From Arabidopsis thaliana (Eukaryota > Streptophyta > Magnoliopsida > Brassicales > Brassicaceae): a stretch of DNA of 64,000 bases. The notes beneath the pieces were generated by a model that saw only the letters and a program-made list of their open reading frames with translations, made no database searches and was not told the DNA's origin. Of the stretch, positions 47,296 to 59,899 are shown piece after piece; within the stretch, counting starts at the first letter, position 1, and each line of letters begins with the position of its first letter. The stretch spans positions 22,141,261 to 22,205,260 of the forward strand of contig NC_003074.8 of the NCBI RefSeq assembly GCF_000001735.4. The letters run 5' to 3'. Both the position numbers and the translations under genes were made by a program.

Positions 47296-49473
47296 GAACG
47301 ATTTCGAAATTCAAATATGAGTTTTTTTTTTGTTTGCTTCAAATTCTCAGCTCTCTGTTTATTTTACCGATCGGCGTTTTAATCGATTATTGATTATAGT
47401 TACAATAACGAGAGTTTTTTTTTTTTCTTCATGTTCAATTGTTTTTACTTTTTAGACAAATGTTGATGATCTCTTTGCTTTTGAGTTTTGTCTACTTTCG
47501 ATACAATAATTGATGAAATAAACGTAAGTGTAATGATTTGTTCTACGTTTTTCATTTCTCGACTTTCTGATACGGTGAGTGGTGACTGTAGTCTGTTGAT
47601 CTGGTTGACTCTAATAAAAATAAAAGTGAATACAAGGCCCACCAACAAAGACAAAATTGGGCTGAGAATCTTGGGCTATAAGATGATTAAAACTTGATTT
47701 TTAACCAATTTTTGTTTTTGGACCTTTTCGCATGTATCTGTCTTTTGATTTTCAGTTTTGATGATTTGATTTTGCTTCTTACAAAAGAATCCCAATTGTT
47801 CGACTAATTGTGGTTTTAAACTAGTACTACAAATTAATAATAATAATAGCTCTACTATATAGTTGTCATTAACAAAACTCTTCACCCTTGATGATGTCTT
47901 CTAACCAGACCTGCTTGAATCAAAACACCATCACCTAAAAAATAGGATGGTAGGAGCCAGTGGTTTTGGTGAAATCCTTCTACCAATGCACTCTAAAACA
48001 TCTAATTGTATGAATTATGCAATGATTGAGACACTAGTGATTCTAAGCAATTTTCTGCCCTTTTAGTTTAGGTTTAGGATCAAATGATATTTTGGTTAGC
48101 AACAATTAATAGTTACATTAGATAAATAATACGAAAAACATCTCCCTGTTAGACAACAACAAACTGAAAATAAAGGATTTGACGTAAAACAAGTTAGTTT
48201 ATCATGATGTGAAAAACAAATTGATCGAGTAGAAACTCAAAGCATCCAAAGAAAGTTGGATCAACGGTTGTATAATTCAACACATGGTAGTTAGTATAGG
48301 GAGATTTGTTTCACTAGTTTTAAGGAGAGTAAGTCAACAATCCCGCGTATCAACATTAAATAATGACCAAAACAATACGATTTGTTCTTACAAAAATATC
48401 ATACAGCTATTGTTAACTACAAATGTCAAATTCTTGAAATTTTATATAACCGAAACACGCTAATGTCAAACTATGATCTATTTAAATTAAATAGATAACT
48501 TTGACCTTTAAATCAGTTGATGCAACATTCAAGTAGTGAACAAAAAAAAATCGATTGATGTAACTAATTATACTTATTTTACTAGTTTGGATAAACGAAA
48601 TTGTCTGACCTAGTGACCTCTCCATATGATTAGTGGCCGCTTTTTTTTTGGATAATTAATTAATCTTTTTTTTTGGGTCAAACAATTTTGGATTTTTGAT
48701 CCAAGGAATCAAAACATCAAAACAAAAAGCTTTGCACGTGTACAGATGAGTCACATATCACGTCCGACGAGTATCTGTCGTGTTTATTAAGTTATTAGTA
48801 TAGGGCACACGGAATTTGTTTTTCTTTTTGTCGGTTTATCTAATCTCTTAATTCCGAAACAAATGTAATTTTTTTACTATTAACGATGTTTACCATAGAC
48901 AATAAATAATTACATTTCACATATGCTCCGTGAAAATTACTAAGACGAATTTCACATATGTAGTGAAAGATTGTTTTAAAATATATGTACAACTCCAAGA
49001 AACCCTATCTCCATAAGCCATGTAACAAATTATTATTATTATTATTTTGGTAAAGGACATTTTAACAAATTCGTAAATAAAACAAAGTCAAATTCACCTC
49101 CAAAGGTTAAGTCGACGACCTATATTATATAGTCAACCACATATATTAAATAAAACATCGCTCACGCCATCTACTCATATGTATGTTTTTACTTAATTAT
49201 ATAGCTAATTGATTATATGATATATCATCAGTTGGAAAATTAAAAACCATTTTATTCCGATAGCGTAAAAGAAACAGATCATTCTTTTTGTTTAAATTAC
49301 AATTTATTTAACTCAAGTTGTTGAAAAGTGTGTAATGGAAGGCAGGTCCATAGCTATTTCGTCTTATATTTTTAACTATTTTCATTTTGTTTGTCTTTAA
49401 GAAATAGTATTTTATTAATGTTTTTTTACAAACCAACAATAAAACTGTATATTCACATTTTGTTTTTTTTGTG
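47296..49473. other. intergenic, no gene seen
   Basis: About 2.2 kb, AT-rich, with T runs near 47412, 48640 and 48668. Frames near 47445-47885 on both strands are short and compositionally like AT-rich spacer. An ATT microsatellite occurs at 49030-49047. No inverted ends or target duplications found by eye. Confidence 0.45.
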
Positions 49474-49483
49474 TATATATATA
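49474..49483 (+). promoter_or_regulatory. TATA box of the VQ gene
   Basis: TATATATATA followed by GAGACATATAATCC. Transcription would start near 49505, which bears on the start codon choice of the VQ gene. Confidence 0.55.
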
Positions 49484-49597
49484 GAGACATATAATCCACA
49501 ACATATGCATATCATTTCCCAAAACAATACAAGAAACCTGAAATCCAAAAAAGAAAAACCCAAAATCTTCGCTTCTTCATCTTCTTTTTACGTTTAT

Positions 49598-50071
49598 ATG
49601 GTGAGAAATTCTATGAAGGCTGAGTACGATATAGATCATCTTCCTCATCAAACCTTTTATGGTGATTATTCAAAAACTTTGGTTCCCATGAACAAGAACT
49701 CCCAAATAATAACCAAGATCAAGCCTAAGATCCGTATCATCCATATATTTGCTCCCGAGATCATCAACACCGATGTCAAGAACTTCCGCACACTCGTCCA
49801 AAGTCTAACCGGGAAACCGGAGATCACCAAAACCGGTTCTAAGAAAAAGATAACCAACACAAATTTTCCTGCGCCACCGGGTTTGCCTCAAGATTCCGGC
49901 CAAGAACATACGGCTGAACTGGACAACAGAATAATAGGGAGCCACGTGGTGAAGGAAGAATGGGGATCAAGTTCAAACACAAATACTTACTTTGATTTTG
50001 ACGGTTTGATCGATCTTGATGAAGACGACAACATATTCTCAAGTCGATGGTTTGATCTTCAACAACAATAA
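49598..50071 (+). CDS. VQ26: VQ-motif protein
   Basis: Intronless. The preferred start MVRNSMKAEYDIDHLPHQ gives 157 residues; the same frame is open upstream with an ATG at 49505 that would coincide with the predicted transcription start. The VQ signature FRTLVQSLTG lies at about residues 66-75, preceded by IRIIHIFAPEIINTDVKN and followed by a Lys-rich GKPEITKTGSKKK. The C terminus is acidic (FDGLIDLDEDDNIFSSRW). Strong conservation is expected only at the VQ core. VQ proteins bind group I and IIc WRKY factors through this motif, in the nucleus or plastid, and modulate defence and stress responses. Assignment to VQ26 (At3g60090) is by position and from memory. Confidence 0.85.
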   Translation: MVRNSMKAEYDIDHLPHQTFYGDYSKTLVPMNKNSQIITKIKPKIRIIHIFAPEIINTDVKNFRTLVQSLTGKPEITKTGSKKKITNTNFPAPPGLPQDSGQEHTAELDNRIIGSHVVKEEWGSSSNTNTYFDFDGLIDLDEDDNIFSSRWFDLQQQ

Positions 50072-51627
50072 TTAGTTTGGTCACACCTTACCCTAATATG
50101 TAGGGTTTCTACTAATCGTAAGTCCTGTTGGTTTTGATGATGATTTGATCATTTATTCGATATGGAGCATAACAAGACATGGGTCAAGACAAGACCAAGG
50201 TTGAGACGATGATCATCTATATAGGTAGGAACATACATAACTTGTATATATGTACAAATGTTTGGATTTTTTGGGCTTGGGTGCCCTTTGATTTAATTTG
50301 TTAGACTGACTTAATTTACCAAGAAAGAGTGTAGTGATGAGTTTGTAGACTGATTTTGCCAAGAAAAAGTAAGTTTGTGTTTTGATCTCCGATCATGTGA
50401 AAACTCTACTTAAAAATGGTGTAACGTTGTACTCACGCGTGCGTGTGCAAGTTTTATATATAGAAAAGCGAGAATGATATTGTGATTGAATTTTTTAGAT
50501 TGTTCATTTTTTTTCGTCAAATTATTTTGTTTGTTAATTCATATATAAGTCATGTTACTTACAACAAATTGTTTGATAAAACAAAAATGAATTCCATTAA
50601 ACTGAATTAACGAAATACTATAATGATAAATGATTCTTACATGACTCTAAAAGAGTTTCGATTTGAATATATAAATGAATAAAGTTCTGTTTTATTGGCG
50701 ATGTTCTTGATATATACCTTCAAAACTTTATGGCTAAATTACATTTTAACTTCTCAAAACGTTAGATTATGAAAGGTGGACTCACATTTCATAAACATTA
50801 AAATGATATGGTAATATGATTATAATGAGTTGTAATGGATATATGTCATATTTTTCCAATCTCATTCATTGAAATATCAGTTTATTTTTTGGATGACATA
50901 ACGATCAATAGTGTCATATAATATGATATCCAATGTTTTAATATTAACTAGCTATAGCTATATCCATCATTGTTAATAGTTGTGTTACATCATTAAATAG
51001 TATTTCAAAAGAATATAAAAATTTCTGATAACTAATGGAGAATGAAGAATATCAAACCGCCCATTCGACCAAGAAATTATAATAACGAAGTTTATAACTT
51101 TTTTTTTCAATTGTGAAATGTCATTTTTACTTTATTTATTTCCAACAAAATAAAATTATGTTTTATCTAAACCCTTGGACTTTACCAAGAAGCTACTTTT
51201 TTATTTAGCAACAGCAAAAGCTACATACCATTTGTTCTTTATTTATTAATGACCGTTTTTTTAGGCATTAGAATCGTTACGGCTGCTTCGAATCTTGCGT
51301 CTCACGGACCGACGGAACTAACCAATCTCAACCGAACCCGAACATAACCTGTTCGTTTGGTTTTCTAAATGGTAATCAATTGGTTCATTATACCGGTTTG
51401 GTAAGAAGAATCCGTGTGTTTGGTTTACATATGTTGTAATTTGACGCTTGTTCATCACGTTGCAGATATATCTCAACATCTCTCAATTTTTCTCTCTACG
51501 TTGAAGAAACTTTCGAATTTCCCGTTAGTTCTTCTCCACGCTTTCTCTTTCCCTTTATCTCTTATCTGGTTAAGCCAATCTTGATTGTTTGGATTCGTAA
51601 CCGATCAGTGTTGTGAGGTTTGAAAGA
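50072..51627. other. intergenic: VQ 3' region and CSY5 promoter
   Basis: About 1.55 kb. Up to 51200 AT-rich, without a domain-bearing frame. From 51270 GC is higher with an ACCGACGG-like stretch (CGGACCGACGG near 51307). The leader before 51628 is CT-rich (TCTCAATTTTTCTCTCTACG). No mobile element seen. Confidence 0.4.
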
Positions 51628-54600
51628 ATGGTGTTTTTTCGCAGCGTATCAGCCATTTCAAGACTACGGTCTCGAGCAGTGAGTAGATTTAGCTTTCATC
51701 CTTTTTGTGTTTTGTTTGATGTGATACAATTTGATGATCAGATCTAATATAAGAAGCACAGGTGCAACAATCCTCACTTAGTAACTCCGTCAGATGGCTC
51801 CACTCTTCTGAATTGGTACTTTCTTAGGTTTTCATGTTCTCGTGATCATGCGGTTCAGTTTGAGAACCAAAAATTTGGAATTTTACCTTCTAGGTTTTGT
51901 GTTGATGTTGCTTAAAATGATGGTAATGCAGGACTTGAAGTCGCAGATGCAAGAGATCATTCCAGAACAACAGGTTTAGTTTCTACTTCGTTGTGATTGA
52001 GATTGTTTCTAATTTTAGGGCAGATTTCATGTAGAGATCAAGCTCTTCTCTCTGTTTTAGTTGATGTCATTTCTCATACACAAACACAACTTTCAACTTT
52101 CAGGACCGTTTGAAGAAACTGAAATCAGAACAAGGAAAGGTTCCAGTGGGGAACATCACCGTTGATATGGTACGGATTCTAATGATATTTGTGATTACAC
52201 AAAGGCTTTATCTTTTAAACATACTCGTATATATAGTTTTACATGTGGTATTTGTGAAGGTACTTGGTGGAATGAGAGGGATGACTGGATTACTCTGGGA
52301 AACCTCATTGCTTGATGCAGATGAGGTATGGTTATAATTTTGATCACATAGATAATTTTCAGGTCAGATCTTGAATTAGAATTATATAACATATGATATT
52401 ATCTTTTGTATCAGGGAATACGGTTTAGAGGCATGTCGATTCCTGAATGTCAGAAAATATTACCTTCAGCTGAGTCTGGAGAAGAGCCCTTGCCTGAGAG
52501 TCTTCTGTGGCTTCTATTAACTGGAAAGGTGTGATAATCTTAAAACATTTTATACATACAATAAGTTTCAACTTTATATATGAATGATCTAAAGTATAGT
52601 TTTCCCTCCTTTCGGTATAGGTGCCAACTAAAGAGCAAGCTAATGCTTTGTCAACAGAGTTGGCTCATCGTGCGGCTGTGCCAGGTTTGTAGTTCACCTC
52701 TAGGCTCTGTTTGTTTATGACCTCAGTTTCATGACTCATCAAAACTTAGCAAAATACAAGCTGATGATAATTATAAACTGGATATTATGATGTTGCAAAT
52801 ATAACAACTCTCCATTGCAGATTATATATACAAAGCTATAGATGCTTTGCCTTCAACAGCTCATCCAATGACTCAATTTGCTAGTGGTGTTATGGCCCTT
52901 CAGGTGGATTGCTCTGTTATGTACTATTTTTTTTTTCTATGCATTCTCTTAGAATTTGTTTATTTTCAGGAGCATCTTATCTTGTTGATTGTTATTCAGG
53001 TTCAAAGTGAGTTTCAAAAGGCGTATGAGCAGGGTGATATTTCTAAGTCAAAGTATAAACTTTCAATAGTTCTATACTTTGTTTCTTGATTGGCTTATAG
53101 TAGTAGGCATCATAGAAACTGAGGTTTCTTGTCAGGTACTGGGAACCAACCTTCGAAGATGCCCTAAACTTGATTGCTCGTGTTCCTGTTGTAGCTTCAT
53201 ACGTTTATCGGAGGTTAAATTTTAGGATCTTTTCCAATGCTTTTAGCTTCCTGGACTAGTTAATTTTCTTAGATTTTCCTTTCTTCAGAGTGTTATTTTT
53301 CAATGTCCATTCTAATTCACATTGCAGGATGTACAAGGATGGTAGCATCATTCCATTAGATGATTCTTTGGATTATGGTGCAAATTTTTCACACATGCTG
53401 GGATTTGATAGTCCTCAGATGAAAGAGCTCATGAGGCTTTATGTCACTATCCACAGGTTAGTCCTGGTTCTCTTCGTTTCAACATGTCTCATTAATTAGA
53501 ATACATAAGCTAAAGTTTTCTTGTATATAATGATGATCTTCCTTTATTTTACCAACTCTTACCAAATTTCTATAGCATGATCAAGGTTTTTTTTTCCCTT
53601 GTCTACTGGTTTCTGTTTTAGTGATCATGAAGGTGGAAATGTTAGTGCTCACGCTGGTCACCTGGTATGTATTTGCCACATGATCTTGATGCATGATAAT
53701 GTTTTGAACTTATAGACATTTCTGATGGTTCTGTTTTTGGCTAATGATGTTTCTTCACTTAGGTTGGGAGTGCACTTTCAGATCCATATCTTTCATTTGC
53801 TGCTGCATTGAATGGTTTAGCTGGGCCACTCCATGGTTTGGCTAATCAGGTATTTATATCCTTAATGAGTCTTATATTGTTCGAATCTACAAGTGTATAT
53901 AACTTGAACTCTAAGATTGACTCTTAATTATAAGCTTAAACTTGGAATCTTACTCTGTTTTTTTTCGTTGTCTTGTTGTAGGAAGTTTTGCTGTGGATCA
54001 AATTAGTTGTTGAGGAATGTGGAGAAAGTATATCAAAGGAACAGCTAAAAGATTATGTCTGGAAAACGTTAAACAGTGGCAAGGTTGACAAAATTATGCT
54101 CTGCTTTGCCTTTTGAAACTATCCATATGTATTGCATGCTAATCATGACAGGCCATAACTTGAATTATTGTATAAATAATGAATAAAAGCTTCGGATTAT
54201 GTTTTGATTATGGGGTTTGCCTGTGAATGTTGTCAGGAAACTTAAATAAACATTTGTCTTGCAGGTTGTTCCAGGATATGGCCATGGTGTTTTGCGTAAA
54301 ACGGATCCAAGATATATATGCCAAAGAGAGTTTGCCTTGAAGCATCTACCTGATGATCCTCTTTTTCAGCTGGTAACTTTTTTTCCCCCTCAAATCTTTG
54401 GTCATGCTTTAAAATTTTACTGGCTCACAAATTATGCAAGTCTATAGGTCTCAAAACTTTATGAAGTGGTGCCTCCTATTCTAACCGAGCTGGGAAAGGT
54501 ACTACTTATACTCATTCATTTCATGTGCTACCAGATTTTCTGATTTTCTCTGGTTTTATGAATCTTGAAATTGCTGTATCAGGTCAAGAACCCGTGGCCT

Positions 54601-54986
54601 AACGTTGATGCTCATAGCGGAGTGCTTCTGAACTACTATGGTCTAACCGAAGCAAGGTAGGAACTACTTGTGTATCGAGGCTTTGACCTTGTTTTGCTGA
54701 ATCTTGGTTATTATAGAGTGACATTCCTTTCAAATATAGATACTACACGGTGCTTTTTGGCGTCTCAAGAAGTCTTGGAATCTGCTCGCAGGTACATACA
54801 TACATTCATGCCATCGACAATTCGATTTTAGTACGTATCGCCATATCCTTCACAATAAAGTCAGACTAATCTTTTATTCCTTTTCTGTTTCAGCTGATAT
54901 GGGACAGGGCACTTGGACTGCCACTTGAGAGACCAAAGAGTGTAAACATGGACTGGCTCGATAACTTCACGCGCTTGAACCGCTAA
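51628..54986 (+). CDS. CSY5: citrate synthase, mitochondrial type
   Basis: Nineteen exons join in frame to 469 residues: 51628-51678, 51762-51815, 51932-51973, 52104-52169, 52260-52325, 52415-52528, 52621-52684, 52821-52903, 53000-53052, 53136-53213, 53328-53456, 53622-53664, 53763-53849, 53982-54083, 54265-54372, 54448-54498, 54583-54656, 54740-54791 and 54894-54986. The N terminus [20 protein letters not shown] is an Arg/Ser mitochondrial presequence with RW|LHSS as a probable cleavage region. Active-site elements are intact: [25 protein letters not shown] (His) and [10 protein letters not shown] (Asp). The enzyme condenses oxaloacetate and acetyl-CoA in the matrix as the first step of the TCA cycle. 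No PTS is seen at the C terminus (RLNR). Its close paralog is CSY4 on chromosome 2. Confidence 0.95.
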
Positions 54987-55677
54987 GTTAATCCCTGACT
55001 GATGTTGGTCAAGGTTCTCTCTTTTATCACTTCAGCCTTCTCTTCCATTTGATTGGGTAGCTTTTAGAGATAAAAAAAAAACGATTTTTCGTCGAAATTT
55101 TGTTCTACAGAGTTTTCATTTTGGTTCTTCTGCAAAAACAATAAAGTCAAACAAGTAAAGAAACAGTCTTTCTCAGATTGAGACACCATATTATTGTTCC
55201 TCAACTTTGATAGACAAATGATGACCATTGATATGTATTGATTAGTCTTTGGTGAATTATCGCATAATAAACAATACTCATGCAACCAGTCCCGCTCAAA
55301 CAGAGTGTTTGAAGTGAACAGAAGCAGAGTCAAGAAATTCAAAGCCTCGGGATCAAACAGAAGCTTCCTCCTATCTTAAGAAGCTCCCTACGAAGCTTTA
55401 TGATGATTCTACAAAACACATTTGCTATCTTCAGTGAACAGTAAGATGCAACGTGTTCTCTTCTAAACCTTCAGATATTTGGCTAAGTATAAGACTCTTC
55501 GTAATCACAAAAAGCCAGAAATGCGAAATTGATTTTGAGTCTTCTTCCTCACAAGTTTTCTCTAACTTTCAGAGGAGTCGCTGGATCCTGTTACCGAGAA
55601 TTATTAGAAACCGAGAGCAGAGGTTTCTAGCTAGGACAGGAAATATATTATTAGAACATATCCTAGTCTTCCTTGTC
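54987..55677. other. CSY5 3' UTR and spacer
   Basis: CSY5 3' region. The frame of the following small ORF is open back to about 55453 but contains no recognisable domain there. AG|AGGAGTCGC near 55572 resembles a splice acceptor. Confidence 0.35.
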
Positions 55678-55854
55678 ATGGCCAGTCCAGTGGTGCAAGA
55701 GAAACATACAATTCCAACTCAAGTATGTGATGGACTTGACTTGCTTAAGCCGTACGGCATCCTCGGAAAACCAAAACCATGTCGGAAAAAGGAACTTGAC
55801 TTCCTTGAGGCTTACGGTTTCCTGGGCTCGAACCCAACTACCCAAGTCAAGTGA
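55678..55854 (+). CDS. small protein with repeated LDxLxxYGxLG motif
   Basis: A 58-residue frame from ATG at 55678. Two adjacent units share the same pattern: GLDLLKPYGILGKP and ELDFLEAYGFLGSNP, separated by KPCRKK. Sequence is less AT-rich than the surroundings and has normal codon use, which argues for coding, but no TATA box is evident and the frame is open 75 codons upstream. I do not recognise the family. The minus strand also has a frame over this region (55663-55902), but it lacks the repeated pattern. Could be a small conserved gene or the last exon of a longer one. Confidence 0.4.
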   Translation: MASPVVQEKHTIPTQVCDGLDLLKPYGILGKPKPCRKKELDFLEAYGFLGSNPTTQVK

Positions 55855-56732
55855 CAGAGAGTCTTGACATAGATTAGGCACCTCCTTACTAAAGCCAGAC
55901 AACTATACAAGATTATTGGTTCAAATATTAGTCAATCCTTTCGCGTTTTCTGGCTTGACCCGTCTCGTCATGCAAGGGTTGGTCACGAGTTTCTTATTCT
56001 TCTAAAGTTTACCAAAATTAATCCCCTTTCTTTATCTTTGCGTGTGAGTGTGAATTAAAGTATTGATTTATTTAATGATGGGTTTAACTTAAAAAGTTTA
56101 AAATTGTGTCATCAAAACCCATCAAGACGTGTCTTGTAACTCTGTATCACACAAACATTCGTGTGTACTAATAAATGCAAATATTTTAGTCACACCTTTT
56201 CGTAATTATTTATTTATCATTTAAATAAGTGACAAATCTGGGTCCAATCTCCATTAGAGGCCCATTTACAACGAATTAAAGCCCATGTCTTTTTGAAGTG
56301 GATAAATTCCATGCCCAAGTTACTCACATTAACCAACATCGATATAAAAGGAACATTCTATTTCTAGTAACCCATGAGGGTCATTCCTGTAAATAGATCT
56401 GCCTTCCTTCCTCCTCTCCGTAGACGGTTGTTGCACACAAAGCGAGGTTGGTTTGACCCGAACCTACCCGACCCGTTACTATATATATAAACACAAAATG
56501 GGTAAAGCAAAGGTGAAAATCTTATACGTAGGTCTATATCATTTCCATATGAAGTGGAGATATATATATATAGCTAACGAGACCCTAAATATTTTTTTCT
56601 TTCTTATAACATATAGTTTCATTTCATATATTTAAAGGCTTCATAATACGAAACAAGGTGATAAGAAAAAAAAAAAGAAAAAAAAAAAGCAAATTAAAAA
56701 TTAAATCCCTAAAAACAAACGAGCGTATTGTT
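55855..56732. other. spacer and promoter of the SANT/bromodomain gene
   Basis: Site II-like GGCCCA (56260) and AGCCCATG (56280) motifs and TATATATATA repeats near 56564-56574 precede the gene. The frame 56453-56635 is AT-rich and has no domain. Confidence 0.4.
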
Positions 56733-59700
56733 ATGAAGGAGGACGAAGAAGAAGAAGCAGTGATATCGAACGGCATGAACGACGACGACGATACTAACAA
56801 TATTAACAACAGTTCCACTGAATTTGATAACAATCGTATCGGAGACGGAGACGATAACAGTAATCTGAATCAGATCAAACAAGTATGGGGAACGTGGGAG
56901 GAGTTGGTGTTAACATGCGCCGTTAAACGTCATGCTTTTTCCGATTGGGACTCCGTCGCTAAGGAGGTTCAGGCTCGTTCCCGGAGTTCTCTCATCGTTT
57001 CCGCCGTCAATTGCAGGCTTAAGTATCAAGATCTCAAACGTAGGTTCCAAGATTCCGTCGACGTCGGAGACGAAAATACCGAAGCGGCGGCGAACGAGGA
57101 GGATGAAGTCGGTGAAATCTCTTGGCTCGAGCAGTTACGGAGTCTTCATATGGCGGAGCTCCGCCGTGAGGTTCAACGATGTGACGACTCGATACTGTAC
57201 GGAGAAGTCTCTATTTCTCCGCCGCTGGATCTGAGTTTTTCATTTTTATTTTAGTTCATTTTTGAATATTTTTTTTGGTGTTTTTGATTAGGTCGCTTCA
57301 GTTAAAAGTTAAGAAACTAGAGGAGGAGAAAGACGGAGATGATGGGGACAATAAACCAGATCTGAAAAACGACGAAACTAAACCGGTGAGAGTTAACCGG
57401 GAAACGACGGAGTCTGACCGGGATGATAATAGGTCGATGAACGAGTCCAACTCAACTGCCTCCGTCGATAAAATCGCCGATCACGACCGATTAGACGGAG
57501 ATAAAATGGTTAAGGCTAACGAGAATTCGAGAAATCCAGATCCCGATCCGGTTAATAAGGCGGAGACGCCGGAGGAGGAAGAAAGAACGGTTAGTAAAAG
57601 ATCGGAAATGAGTAACTCAGGCGAGTTGGATGAATCGGGAACGTCCAATTGTCTTGGAAAGAGGAAAGGACAGAAATACAGAAGCGGCGGAGGCGGCGGT
57701 GGTGTCAAATCGGCCGGCGATAAATCACAGCCGTTGATAGATATCATTAAGCTTATTCGGTCTCATCCCCGTGGTTCCGTGTTCGAATCCCGGCTTAGGA
57801 GCCAGGTAAGCAAATTGCCTTATTTTCTTTCGACTTTCTTTTTAAAAGTAAAATTTTCTAATCAACAATTAATTACACAATTATATCTTGTTTTCCAACG
57901 ATTTTTTTTGTCGTCGTTTTCCAACGTTACGATCATTTGCAACATGCGTCAAAACTATAAAATCTTTTTGATAAACTTTTACAACAATTATTCTAAAATA
58001 TCTCGCGTTCAATGTTATTAATATGTTGCATTCCATTACTATAATATTGTTTTCTTAATAAGACTTAATCAAGTATTTAGATTGATAGTTTATAGTTAGC
58101 CATATATATTCAGGTCTATATATAGCCAACCTAATGTTTTTTGTTTTTTAAACTCCAATTCTCCGACTCAAATAGTAGTGTTACTTTCAGAACTTTATTA
58201 ACTATCTCGCCAAATAAATGCAAAACTTATTTTGTTTACGAATGATTTGGCTTTGCAACTTAATTTTAAACTCTCATTATATCTTTATGTTTTAATGGTA
58301 GATTTTGTTGTTTCCATTCTCTTCTTTCCCTTGAAAGAATTTCCAAGGAAGACCAATAAAATTATGAGAAATTATCCACACATTGTCCAATTTGGTCGGG
58401 ACCACTCCTTATTTTATAGTGTTAAAACTCTTTTCTCTCTTCTTTTTTTCGATCAACACCTTTTCCATTTTCCGAATTACGCTTTATTGTTTCTTATTGT
58501 TATTAGTATGAAACGTATATAACTTTTCATATGGTAGCAAATATCTTTACGATATATATACTATATAGTATTGAATATCGATGTTTCCTTGTGTGTTTGC
58601 TCTGTAAATTTCACTTCCATATCCGATTATGATTTTCGTACAGTTGGTAATTTTCTTATGGAATCCCATTTTGTTTATAACGTTTTTCTTGTTACCAACA
58701 CACAAGGTTTTTCGTTGAAGAAATTTGTTTTTTTCGACTCATTTACCATTTTGATCACCCAACACTGGACACCTGGCAGCTTCCGGTTGAATCGTGGTTT
58801 TGTCGTGTCTTTCAAGATATGGTCAACTTATTGACTTTTCAGCCGCCTTTAAGCGAGACAAGTTTTTGGGCTTTAGTTGGGCTTCTAGAAATCCATTACT
58901 TATGACGTTTTTATGGTGGTCTCATACTTTCTCATCTCTGTCATCTCGCAGGACACTAAGGATTACAAGAGGTTGATAAGGCAGCATTTGGACATGAAGA
59001 CAATAGAGAAGAAGATGGAGAAAGGATCTTATGTTTCTTCAAGCCTCTCTTTTTACAGAGACCTCAAGCTTCTCTTCACAAACGCCATTGTCTTCTTTCC
59101 TACATCTTCCTCTGAATCCATAGCTGCTCAAGAGCTAAGAACACTCGTCTCAAACGAGATGAAGAAACGAACGGGAAAATTGGGTCACTGTGTCATCAAA
59201 TCAGAGGCTGAATCTTCGGTTTCTAGACAGAAATCCTCTGTTCTTTCTCTTGTTCCCTGTAAAAAGAAGAGCTCTGCTTTGAAAAAGACGTCTCCTTCTT
59301 CAAGCTCTAGACAAAAAGATGAGAAGAAATCTCAGGAAGTTTCGGAGGAGAAGATTGTGACTACTACTGCTACTACTAGTGCAAGAAGCTCGAGGAGAAC
59401 GAGCAAAGAGATTGCTGTTGTTGCTAAAGATACTAAAACGGGAAGAGCCAAGAATAATATTAAGAAACAAACGGATACGAAAACAGAATCATCTGACGAT
59501 GATGATGATGAGAAGGAAGAGAATTCTAAAACAGAGAAGAAGACAGTAGCGGATAAGAAGAAGAGCGTGGCTGATTTCTTGAAGAGGATAAAGAAGAACT
59601 CTCCACAGAAAGGAAAAGAAACAACGAGTAAAAATCAGAAGAAGAATGATGGAAACGTTAAGAAAGAGAACGATCATCAGAAGAAGAGTGATGGAAACGT

Positions 59701-59899
59701 TAAGAAAGAGAACAGTAAAGTGAAACCGAGGGAATTGAGGAGTAGTACGGGTAAAAAGAAGGTTGAGGTAGAGAATAATAATAGTAAGAGCTCATCGAAA
59801 CGAAAACAAACGAAAGAAACAGCAGAGGTGGCTACTGGAAAACGAGGTAGGGAATCGGGAAAAGACGATAAACAGCCAAGGAAAAGAAGCAGAAGATGA
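56733..59899 (+). CDS. SANT/Myb-like and bromodomain DNA-binding protein
   Basis: Three exons, 56733-57196, 57292-57805 and 58952-59899, give 641 residues; the second intron is long (1.15 kb). Order: an acidic/Asn N terminus; a Myb/SANT-like domain at about 50-105 (VWGTWEELVLTCAVKRHAFS, DWDSVAKEVQARS, NCRLKYQDLKRRF); a coiled coil (WLEQLRSLHMAELRREVQ); and a charged linker. A bromodomain-like region follows at about 305-400 (LIDIIKLIRSHPRGSVFESR, YKRLIRQHLDMKTIEKKMEK, DLKLLFTNAIVFFP). The tail is a very long Lys/Glu-rich stretch with nuclear signals (KKEN repeats, QPRKRSRR). Likely a nuclear chromatin protein; position fits At3g60110. The in-frame ATG at 56733 is the first in this frame. The bromodomain lacks the usual acetyl-lysine Asn (see findings). 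Confidence 0.88.

Noticed and set aside
49391-49597. N-terminal extension of the VQ protein
   Set aside because: Starts before the TATA box and contains leader-like hydrophobic residues; the ATG at 49505 coincides with the predicted transcription start.
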